From Candidatus Brocadiia bacterium (GTDB lineage: Bacteria > Planctomycetota > Uabimicrobiia > Uabimicrobiales > JABWCH01): DNA of 33,819 bases. Shown in pieces: positions 25,601-31,114 of the stretch. A program made the position numbers and the translations under genes. Location: the NCBI GenBank assembly GCA_013359215.1, contig JABWCH010000064.1, positions 1-33,819 of the forward strand, read 5' to 3'. Position 1 is the stretch's first letter, and the number at the start of each line of letters is the position of its first letter. A model generated the notes under the pieces. It was given only the letters and a program-made list of their open reading frames with translations, made no database searches and had not been told where the DNA came from.

Positions 25601-27531
25601 CCAGGCCCTTTGACAGGAAGAGGAATTTCTTCCTGGAGAGGAAGATAAGGAGCGTATTTTTCTACAGGGAATTCCCAGAGGCGGTCGGGTTCGATCAAGG
25701 CAATGTCTAGCTTCTCAATTTCGCGGATAGTATGTTCTTTGCGGAAATATTCTTCCATGTTCAGCTTATACATCCTGACATTAAGCTTCTTTACATTGCG
25801 CAGGCTGACCTTGACCTTAGGGATTTCTTCCCCTCGGTAGATCCTTTCTGTGGACAAAGAAAGATGCTTAAGCGTCATTTGCTGTATTCTTTGCTGTGCA
25901 TTTTGATACCATTTGCCACTATTTACTTTACGATAGCTTTCGAGAGCTTTTTTCAAATCGCCAAGCTCTTCTTCATAAATGCGCCCTGTCATAAAAAGAG
26001 CATTGGGCGTTTCCGTACTATTGGGATATTTGGAAATGAGCTTTTCCCAATCCTGAATGGCTTTTTGGAATAGATTTTTGGAAGAAGCATCCTTTTTTTC
26101 TCTAGCTTCACAAGCAAGAGCGTACTGGATAGCACCAAAAGTGTAAAGGATTCTGTGGGTTCTTTCATCCAAAGGATATTTCACCATGAAGCTTTCCCAT
26201 ACAGCCCTTGCTTCATCGTATTTCTGGGAAGCAACCAGATCTTCTCCCATCTGGTACTCTGCATTCAAGATGCCTTGTTGCGAATCAGACCAGTGAGGGC
26301 CATCGGGGAATTGGGCAGTATATTGTTTCCAGATTTCCATAGCTTCTTTATAGGCTTTTTGACCAGCATAAAGCTTGCCCAGGTTGTACGTAGCCTCTTT
26401 GCGAAGCCGTTCATGAACCTGCTGAGGGGTTTCCTTTCCCTGCTCGACAACAGCGCTTGCCATTACCTTATACCCTACTCCATTCAGAAAGTTGCGGAAA
26501 GCGGCTATGGCTTCTTCTGTTCTGTTCAGCTTACTATAAACAGCCGCTATAGAATAGGCTGCCTCTACGCTATAAAGGCTTTCTGGAAATTCCTTTAAAT
26601 AGGACTTTAGCGATGCTACAGCCTGGCCGAGTTCTTGTTCCTGGACATCGGGAATTCTATAGGTTGTACAGATTTCCCAGAGTGTATCTCTAATAAGATC
26701 CTTGCTGGATTCTTTCTGAGACAGGAGAATCCCAGAAAGATCTTCGAGAATCTCTCTAGCTTCAGCGAATCTCTGGCAATAAATCAAAGATTGGCTCAGG
26801 AAGTAACGAACCTGGTGGGAATATTTGCCGTTTGTTGTAAATGAGGGATGGGAAGAAAGGGGATTGCCTGGCATTCCTTGCCATAAAGAATCGTAGGCTT
26901 CCAGGTATCTGCGGAATTCATCGATTGCCTGATAGTAGTTTTTGGCTTGCAAAGAAGTTTTGCCTAGCCTCATACGGATTTCTTCGCTCAGGGCATCGCC
27001 TGGTTTTAAGTCCAAAGCCTTTTGGTATAAAAAATACGCTTTATTGTAATCAGGCTCGCTTGCCTGTAAATCTTCTGGTTCAGGTTTTTTTTCAAGAGCT
27101 TCGGCAAACTGGATATATACCCTGGCAATGTGATCCTTTCTATCTTGGGCATGAAGGCGAGTCGCTTCCTGAGAATAAATGTTCTCCAGCGATTTGTAGT
27201 CTTTTCTTTTTAAAAAGATGCGCCCCAAAAGAAAACGTCCTTTGTATTGCCATGGGTTTTCTTTTTTTAACAAAAGCTTAATGCTTTCTTCGCTTTCTGC
27301 AAGGCTTTCCTGATGGTACTGCGCTAAGGCTTTCATATAGAGGAAATAGTCCTTGTCTTGCGCTTTTTCTAAGCCTTCCTGGGCAATGGAAACAGCCTGC
27401 TTGTAGTCCATCAGGCGCATGGCCTGATTTAAATCCAAAGCAAGCTTATTTTCTATTTCTTTTGCCTCCTGTGCCTGTCCTGACGAGAGTATCAACATAA
27501 TAATCAAACTCCCTAAAAAAAATCGCATCAT
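19672..27531 (-). CDS. Giant exported alpha-2-macroglobulin-like protein with TPR modules at both ends
   Basis: At 2619 residues this far exceeds usual bacterial A2M proteins (about 1500-1900). A Sec signal (1-20, SSGQAQ) starts it. Segments in order: TPR repeats (about 35-545); MG-like beta domains (about 560-740); an MG2 domain with AYKPGESVGIKAIVRD (766 on); further MG domains; a Lys/Arg/Glu-rich bait-like linker (about 1260-1345, KRRAKYGDG); the A2M domain opening LGWWSPCVV (W1348); and an alpha-helical thioester-type domain (about 1545-1850). There, YAFGMEASRIL (1563-1573) stands where thioester forms have a G-C-x-E-Q motif, so the thioester is lost. After another beta domain, a second TPR block (about 2040-2360) and a second MG-like part (about 2370-2530) follow. 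The ATG has AAAGGA 6 bases upstream. A periplasmic protease-trap or envelope-defence role is inferred from the family. Confidence 0.9.
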   Translation of the reverse strand: MMRFFLGSLIIMLILSSGQAQEAKEIENKLALDLNQAMRLMDYKQAVSIAQEGLEKAQDKDYFLYMKALAQYHQESLAESEESIKLLLKKENPWQYKGRFLLGRIFLKRKDYKSLENIYSQEATRLHAQDRKDHIARVYIQFAEALEKKPEPEDLQASEPDYNKAYFLYQKALDLKPGDALSEEIRMRLGKTSLQAKNYYQAIDEFRRYLEAYDSLWQGMPGNPLSSHPSFTTNGKYSHQVRYFLSQSLIYCQRFAEAREILEDLSGILLSQKESSKDLIRDTLWEICTTYRIPDVQEQELGQAVASLKSYLKEFPESLYSVEAAYSIAAVYSKLNRTEEAIAAFRNFLNGVGYKVMASAVVEQGKETPQQVHERLRKEATYNLGKLYAGQKAYKEAMEIWKQYTAQFPDGPHWSDSQQGILNAEYQMGEDLVASQKYDEARAVWESFMVKYPLDERTHRILYTFGAIQYALACEAREKKDASSKNLFQKAIQDWEKLISKYPNSTETPNALFMTGRIYEEELGDLKKALESYRKVNSGKWYQNAQQRIQQMTLKHLSLSTERIYRGEEIPKVKVSLRNVKKLNVRMYKLNMEEYFRKEHTIREIEKLDIALIEPDRLWEFPVEKYAPYLPLQEEIPLPVKGPGVYAVHVSDDELEATTLVLSSNLDIIIKSSRKEILVYVQNMQQERPENEARVMISDGEKIFLQGKTNADGVFLQQSDKLKDASKISVFVEKEGHIASNLLSLQGLGFSLGLSPKGYIFSDRTAYKPGESVGIKAIVRDVMEGSYIVPQKGEYRIHVFDPAGKCLFGEEVKLNGFGSGNVSFVLPENAALGTYRMEVYRKDREERFQGNFVVSAFQLQKIKLSLSFPHRVYFRGESIEATFQASYYYGTPLSEKPLRYTLPDGRSFVVNTDNKGQAKVTFDTSRMQPGASLRFTGSLESEGVFVEEQIFLAQQGFSIQVSSLRSIVLSGESVEMTVKTTDSAGKPSSETLVLAAYRQVENKASSVLDSLPWKETRVASMSEVKAEEKSITTDKATGIARVTFSLEAGGNYIFRATGKDRFGNVVEGKATLFVSDSQDKTKLRIFSQRQNLKVGESLEIQLHSRLEKGLALVTYEGETILGYKILSLVPDLNPLKIAVGHEHFPNFNATVSMMSGKNFYEARENFTVERELKLQIAFDKKQYQPGEKAKLTATATNNLDHPVVAEIAMALVDEALFAIYPEARTSIVDYFQKGATRVSQMRTQTSCTFAYQGKTKKVDQSLLAESKRIISMEKKKEAASAPKPIMMPSKSVPIQGPQSKRRAKYGDGEKDKIISQSAEMEESLDMPQEEIAAEPDSSIRKEIAALGWWSPCVVTQEDGKATVEITMPEKITQWRLTAIGCTAETLVGETKDTMVTSKNFFVDIKSPEALREGDKVRIFSRIHNLSDVSGTANLVLEIQAGESRIVQPKHIFVPANQTIEFVFDAETIPAALDCKIKVFAEIKDKGISDAISSVIPVIPWGMEYASYKSGVAKDSVSFYLALPEPQKYLSRWMNVVVSPTMSKTILDLVLNDDAYCSYFADRYAFGMEASRILSYSAALEYAAKVQTNPGEYQRILSMAKTSISSVVASQKEDGGWRLSPKESYSHVVLSARILWGLALLKRQGLMVEEDTMAKAVAYLKQAFSQIETNDEETKALVQYVLSLLKESNFTYANRLHRQRNSMGTAGLSYTALLLHSLDKKEMAEEVLDTLEKHKINSKEGSLWSKNGNSSWTSNDTESTALVTLAFAQIRPQSPRVKEGVDRLLALRYGWRFSPEHAKGVAVYALTSYFKDAQYAQSDYRLKVLVNDKEIMKIEGKDNSPIEMAEVPGKFITKGRNRVEFRFEGNGTYNYAVTLRGFSEEIRDPNSWRYPHVSSRTYRHASLEYKGNPISAASTSPVYNAEQGQRVKVNVSFYQSSDSKNSQYFMVEEPLPSGMFLLADTIQGNFSYYERNAGKIFFYFSPNSLPSYISYEMAGYAPGEYRILPTILRDAHNPSQMRIGKVEKMTVLAPGEKTPDPYEKNISEFYELGRLYFEDKDYKNALHNLSHLFQKERNYQQREVARMLLWIYTEKEYYDAQKIVDFFEILKEKYTELYIPFNRILMVGKAYKDIREYERAYLVYQATLEASFEEEAKVGGILEDQGQFLGSVDYMKKLWMDYHDSGSVIQAYFGLSQALYARLSQLEELKNNFRLKNNSKTVVPPTKQEMLQETIDLLEAFLSFYSQSPQADDAAFSLALAYLSLDHFEKVVQIASQSLGIYKESDFLSSFQYMEALGHFSSGRYEKAVEQARIVADGKSKDKDYATYILGQIYHAQGKATNAIEFYSRIQNNFPDAKEAISYFERRYIRLPEIVKILPGEKSNLELQYSNIKEAQFLVYRVDLMKLYLQQKNLSGITKVHLAGISPVLEKRFVLGDGKDYKDMKQTITLSLEKEGAYLVICRGDDLFTSGLLLITSLQTDVQEDPISGRVRVNVLDAVNKTRPKGIHVKVIGSASNNLLSGDTDLRGIFVADNIQGKVTVIARQGKDLYAFHRGETWLGSQVPAPVTSTENEYYAPVQQQKSKAYDFRSNLEESNRNLQEKNVEKLRRQMRSTMEGVQVDMAK

Positions 27532-27545
27532 ACATCATCCTTTCC

Positions 27546-27596
27546 AAAAAAACTGGATTTCTCTGCTCAAAGTGTTTTTTCTGAGAGCAGAGAAAT
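27546..27596 (-). terminator. Hairpin plus T tract in the leader of the A2M-like gene
   Basis: A perfect 12-bp stem (ATTTCTCTGCTC / GAGCAGAGAAAT, loop 16) is followed on the minus strand by CCAG and seven Ts, ending 14 bases before the start codon. It has the form of an intrinsic terminator, yet lies in the 5' leader, so an attenuator is possible. The spacer from 27597 to 27712 shows nothing else I can name. Confidence 0.5.
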
Positions 27597-27712
27597 TCAG
27601 GAGAAATAAAAAACAATACGAGGAAAAGAGGTCTTACAAAGTATACTACGATTTGCCAAAAAAACAAAAAGCGATGCAATGTATTGTGCAGAAAAATTGA
27701 GGCAATAAAATG

Positions 27713-27786
27713 AAAAAGCACGAAGGGGAAATATAATTTTGCGGCTTGTGCAAGCTTTAATTTTATATTCTCTTCGTGCTTTTTTT
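27713..27786 (-). terminator. Terminator of the NlpC/P60-type gene, probably bidirectional
   Basis: AAAAAGCACGAAG pairs with CTTCGTGCTTTTT over 13 bp. Inner AAATATAA/TTATATT pairing and a small GCTTGTGCAAGC hairpin lie at the apex. T tracts lie beyond both ends. It begins 29 bases past the stop of the P60-type gene. Confidence 0.85.
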
Positions 27787-27814
27787 CATGGTAAGATTTT
27801 AAATTTTTAGGCGA

Positions 27815-29326
27815 TTAATATCGGGAGCTTTTATATAAAGCTTGTCCACCATATCCGCCCATAATTTTTCTTGGTCTTTGTCCACTGCCAGGAACATCTA
27901 TGATTTTGGCTTCGCCATCGCCAATGTAAATAGCAACATGACCAGAGCCACTGGACGATTTCCATCCGATTACATCTCCTGGTTTCAAGCCAGAATAATT
28001 ATTGTTTGTACCAACATAAATAGGATTTGATCCCATCAAGTTATTTGCATTGTCCCAGGATATTCCTAAAACTTCAGAAACAAATCCGCTACAGCCTTGG
28101 CTGTATACTTTTCCTTGGTTGTAAAGTGCTTTAGCCCTATCAACTCTGGCGTTCTGGGTTACGACTTCTTCCGATGTTTTTGGGGCTGTCTCGCTCTTTT
28201 CTCTCCATTGCAATTTGAAAGAAGCCCTGACTTCCCAAGATTTCATGGTTTTTTGCTCAGAATTGAAGTCTTTTTGTACTTCATATTTTGCATTCAATTC
28301 TGCTTGCATTTTTTGAGTTGCATATACTACTTTACTTCCAAGATCATATCCGCATTGACCATTGTGGCATTGATATCCAGCATTGAAATCCACTTGCCAT
28401 TTATCGCTTCTATCATTATTTAGCTCTACTATAGAAAACCAAATTTGGCTTTGTTTTTCTGCAATAGCATTAATTACATTAAGCCAATTTTGTGTTTTTT
28501 GGCTATTCAAAATCTCAGCAGTTAGAGAACCCGCCCAATCAGAGAGTTGGTCTGCGTCTATTTTGATTCTGCTTTTATCTGCATTGCTGGCTGCTTCTAC
28601 AGATATTTTGGAATTTCCAGAAATTTTATAGCTAAAAGAATAGTGCAGTGTGTCTAGTACCTCTCCTGTATAAATGTCTGTTTTTATTAAAACATTGACA
28701 GTATCATTAGCATTGGCAAATAAACCAGTCGTGTGCATTATATTGCCATCATTAGCTTTGTATAGCGAAAATTTATTTTTTAATGTCCATAAAGAAAAGG
28801 AATAAGTAATAGAGTCTTCTCTATCTCCTGAAGAAGAACACTGGTATTTATAGGTACATCGTGTGCATTGTTTGCATTGGCCGCAAACTGGATCATAGGA
28901 ATGTTGATAGAAACCATGGTTGCATTTGGGGCATGAAAATGTCCATTTTTGATCGCATCCTCTAGTCTCTTCTGTTGCAGATTTTCTATCTCCTGGAGAA
29001 GAGCACTGATATTTATAGGTGCATCGTGTGCATTGTTTACATTTTCCACAATTTGGATCGTAAGAATGTTGGTATGTGCTATTGCCGCATTTAGGGCATG
29101 AAAATGTCCATTTTTGGTCGCATTGTCTATTATTTACTGTATCTACTAGCATTTCCACAGAAGGAACAAAGCAGCTCACATAAGCATGTTCGCCCTTCAA
29201 TAATTCTGTATTTTTTGTGTTATTCAGCCATACCTGGTGGTCGGCTTTTAGTTCTGTTTCATTCCATTGAGCAAAAGCAAAAGGCGCAAGAATCAATAAA
29301 AATAAAGATAAATAAAGCTTGTTCAT
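27815..29326 (-). CDS. Exported NlpC/P60-type (CHAP-like) protein with two Cys-rich repeats
   Basis: This 503-residue protein has a Sec signal (1-19, FAFAQ). Two 55-residue units begin at C69 and C124, each with eight cysteines spaced C-x7-C-x2-C-x12-C-x2-C-x2-C-x2-C-x5-C plus a QHSYDP element. I do not recognise this repeat; it looks like a metal- or disulfide-stabilised knuckle. The middle (about 170-390) is beta-rich and unassigned. The C-terminal ~110 residues resemble NlpC/P60 hydrolases: QGCSGFVSEVLG with nucleophile Cys412, LKPGDVIGW, GHVAIYIGDG with His463, and IIDVPG (D477 as a possible third residue). Cell-wall peptide cleavage is inferred. The ATG has AAAGGA 7 bases upstream. It precedes the A2M-like gene but is separated from it by a terminator. 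Confidence 0.83.
   Translation of the reverse strand: MNKLYLSLFLLILAPFAFAQWNETELKADHQVWLNNTKNTELLKGEHAYVSCFVPSVEMLVDTVNNRQCDQKWTFSCPKCGNSTYQHSYDPNCGKCKQCTRCTYKYQCSSPGDRKSATEETRGCDQKWTFSCPKCNHGFYQHSYDPVCGQCKQCTRCTYKYQCSSSGDREDSITYSFSLWTLKNKFSLYKANDGNIMHTTGLFANANDTVNVLIKTDIYTGEVLDTLHYSFSYKISGNSKISVEAASNADKSRIKIDADQLSDWAGSLTAEILNSQKTQNWLNVINAIAEKQSQIWFSIVELNNDRSDKWQVDFNAGYQCHNGQCGYDLGSKVVYATQKMQAELNAKYEVQKDFNSEQKTMKSWEVRASFKLQWREKSETAPKTSEEVVTQNARVDRAKALYNQGKVYSQGCSGFVSEVLGISWDNANNLMGSNPIYVGTNNNYSGLKPGDVIGWKSSSGSGHVAIYIGDGEAKIIDVPGSGQRPRKIMGGYGGQALYKSSRY
28835..29122 (-). repeat. Two 165-bp-period Cys-rich coding repeats
   Basis: The unit starting at C69 (CDQKWTFSCPKC...) is repeated 55 codons later at C124. 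About 40 residues of each unit are nearly identical, and the DNA is also closely similar, pointing to a fairly recent internal duplication. Confidence 0.85.
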
Positions 29327-29356
29327 TGTTTGTCCTTTCTAACCATAAATGTAAAA

Positions 29357-29374
29357 GCATATAACGATATATGC
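29357..29374. promoter_or_regulatory. Small palindrome in the upstream region of the P60-type gene
   Basis: GCATATA-ACGA-TATATGC is a perfect 7-bp inverted repeat, 31 bases upstream of the start codon. It could be an operator or a weak leader hairpin; nothing identifies a binding protein. Confidence 0.3.
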
Positions 29375-29488
29375 AGTTGTTATAGCAAATAAAATGCCAT
29401 TCTTTTTTTTTTAAGATTTCATCTTAAAGACATGGGAAATGGGAAGAACAAAAAGAAAGAGGGGGATGGTTTAATATCAAGAGGGATA

Positions 29489-29578
29489 CTTGTGTAAAAA
29501 GTCGCAGCGAGAGCAGTCTCTCTTTCTCAAAAGGCTATTTTTTGATAGTCCAATTTTTATTTTGGTCTTTTACACAAG
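29489..29578. repeat. 11-bp inverted repeat CTTGTGTAAAA/TTTTACACAAG
   Basis: The arms 29489-29499 and 29568-29578 are exact reverse complements separated by 68 bases. They lie just downstream of the glycosyltransferase-like gene. TTTTACACAAG recalls the ends of some IS256-family elements, but this is an impression only. Confidence 0.45.
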
Positions 29579-29747
29579 CACCAAGATTATTTTTATGTAG
29601 TGTTAAAAAGTAGCACTTTGTGAGCAAGACTTGGTAATTTCTACATACACGTTACTAAAAGTAACATCATATTGTCCGTTTGTTTTGACAGGATTAAAAA
29701 TTTGTAGATAAGATTATTTTGGTCTACGCCAAAGCAGTTGTTAGATT

Positions 29748-30986
29748 TCATCTATTATATTTATTCAATTGAGCCCAAGTGACGGCCTTAGCCCATGCAA
29801 TTTTAGTTTTTTCAAATGTATCATAATGAAGTCTCACATTTTTTTGGTAGATATCGAAATCAGAAAATATTTTATCAAACTCCTGCGTTTTAAAAAAATC
29901 ACACATAAAAGGTATTGAGATATCTAATGATTCTTTTATCTCCTTCATTATGGAATCGTAATCTTTATTTTTAGTTATATATGTAAGTAGTGGTTTATAT
30001 CTCATCCATCCACGAGAAGCATTAACAAATCTATTTATAATTATTTTACTATTTGCAGTAATTGGAGAAAGTTCTACAGGTAAAACGCCATTCAGTATAT
30101 TTTTATAAAAGAGAAAACCATCATGAAATGTATAGCATGGTACTCTAATTACTTTATTTTTAGATAAACATGTTGATAAAAATGTATCCTCTCCTCTTGC
30201 ACCTGGGGGATTGTAAAATGGTGCAATACTATTAATTTTATTTAAATTGAAACAAAGATTTGCTCCCGATATAAATTTCATTCCATGTTCTTCTTGAACT
30301 TCGAATATTGGCTGATTCATTAAAATATCCATGTCTGCATATGTAACACCGTTATTTTGAATCATGGTATTTTTTACAGAATCCCAACTAATAATGTCAT
30401 TCGACAGTGCAATTATAAATTTCTTAAATACTTTTTCAGGTAATTTTTCGGAAAACTCAATAAATGGTATTGGCGATATATACCCACAATGCCTCCCATG
30501 TGTTATATCGCAATCATTAATATGTTTTAAATGCGTACTAACGACTCCTTGACCCATCCAGCAAAGTTTGTTATGCACGCAAGATGCAATCGGATACTCA
30601 TCGTCATCGATAAATAAAAGGGCATCCATTCCATTTCTGATTGCAGCATATAAAACTGCATTACGCTTTTTGCCGTAGCCAGATCCAAATAAAAGATCAG
30701 CTTCTTTCAAGGTTAAAACACCATTATTTACCAAAATTTTAGACTCTTCCTTGATTTTATTAACGCCGTAATAATTAATACCATCAATAAGCTTTATCAA
30801 TTCAGATGGAATGTTTTTATAATCGTTTATATTTGTCTTATGATATTTCAAATCATAAGCTATAAATAATTGAATGAGTATAGACTTATCTTCGATAAGC
30901 CCATGCTCATTCCAATTATTTATGTACGTTCTTAATAGATTACGAAACCCCTTTCTACCCGTTACAAATCCTATTCCTACTTTCAT
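29748..30986 (-). CDS. GT-A-type glycosyltransferase-like protein
   Basis: This 412-residue soluble protein probably transfers a sugar from a nucleotide-sugar donor. The N-terminus MKVGIGFVTGRKGFRNLL suits a Rossmann-like first strand. FGSGYGKKRNAVLYAAI leads to ALLFIDDDEYP, with D127-D129 as the metal-binding DxD-type motif. FISGANLCFNL (238-248), ARGEDTFLS (E266-D267) and FHDG (H288-D289) fit the acceptor and catalytic parts of GT-A enzymes. I cannot name the CAZy family, and there is no signal or membrane helix. The start is an ATG with AAAGGA 7 bases upstream. The gene looks more AT-rich than its neighbours (sampled lines near 28% GC), with many AAT/ATA codons. It stands alone between repeats, suggesting acquisition by transfer. 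Confidence 0.72.
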   Translation of the reverse strand: MKVGIGFVTGRKGFRNLLRTYINNWNEHGLIEDKSILIQLFIAYDLKYHKTNINDYKNIPSELIKLIDGINYYGVNKIKEESKILVNNGVLTLKEADLLFGSGYGKKRNAVLYAAIRNGMDALLFIDDDEYPIASCVHNKLCWMGQGVVSTHLKHINDCDITHGRHCGYISPIPFIEFSEKLPEKVFKKFIIALSNDIISWDSVKNTMIQNNGVTYADMDILMNQPIFEVQEEHGMKFISGANLCFNLNKINSIAPFYNPPGARGEDTFLSTCLSKNKVIRVPCYTFHDGFLFYKNILNGVLPVELSPITANSKIIINRFVNASRGWMRYKPLLTYITKNKDYDSIMKEIKESLDISIPFMCDFFKTQEFDKIFSDFDIYQKNVRLHYDTFEKTKIAWAKAVTWAQLNKYNR

Positions 30987-31003
30987 AGTAATATCCTTTC
31001 TAT

Positions 31004-31019
31004 TTTGACAATGTTAAAT
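31004..31019 (+). repeat. Single copy of the TTTGACAATGTTAAAT core
   Basis: This 16-mer is identical to the core of both arms of the 18274-18399 inverted repeat and is followed by a similar GGAT word. It lies 18 bases upstream of the glycosyltransferase-like start. A shorter CAATGTTAA is repeated at 31073-31081, on the far side of the CCTAAA tract. Confidence 0.6.
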
Positions 31020-31042
31020 CTGGATTGTAACGCTACGCAAAT

Positions 31043-31069
31043 CCTAAACCTAAACCTAAACCTAAACCT
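31043..31069 (+). repeat. CCTAAA hexanucleotide microsatellite
   Basis: There are four exact CCTAAA units followed by CCT. The tract lies in the 128-base gap between the exporter permease stop and the glycosyltransferase-like start. The six-base unit (TTTAGG on the other strand) resembles telomeric repeats only superficially. Confidence 0.9.
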
Positions 31070-31114
31070 TATCAATGTTAACTTTTCTATGCAACTCTTT
31101 TCCCTGAAAGAGTT

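Larger units (their letters stand above)
29327..29747. other. Spacer between the glycosyltransferase-like and P60-type genes
   Basis: This 421-base spacer holds no supported gene. It contains the small palindrome at 29357-29374, a T10 run next to a TTTAAGAT/ATCTTAAA hairpin (about 29403-29425), the CTTGTGTAAAA inverted repeat (29489-29578), and a small GTTAC-TAAAA-GTAAC hairpin near 29650. The density of short inverted repeats suggests decayed insertion sequence, but no transposase fragment is visible. Confidence 0.5.

Noticed and set aside
29489..29578. Insertion sequence of the IS256 type
   Set aside because: Only the CTTGTGTAAAA inverted repeat is suggestive; there is no transposase fragment or clear target duplication, so it is listed as a repeat only.
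31043..31069. Telomere-like repeat, possible eukaryotic sequence or replicon end
   Set aside because: Only four units of a six-base word that is not the plant (TTTAGGG) or vertebrate (TTAGGG) repeat, and it lies between two bacterial genes.
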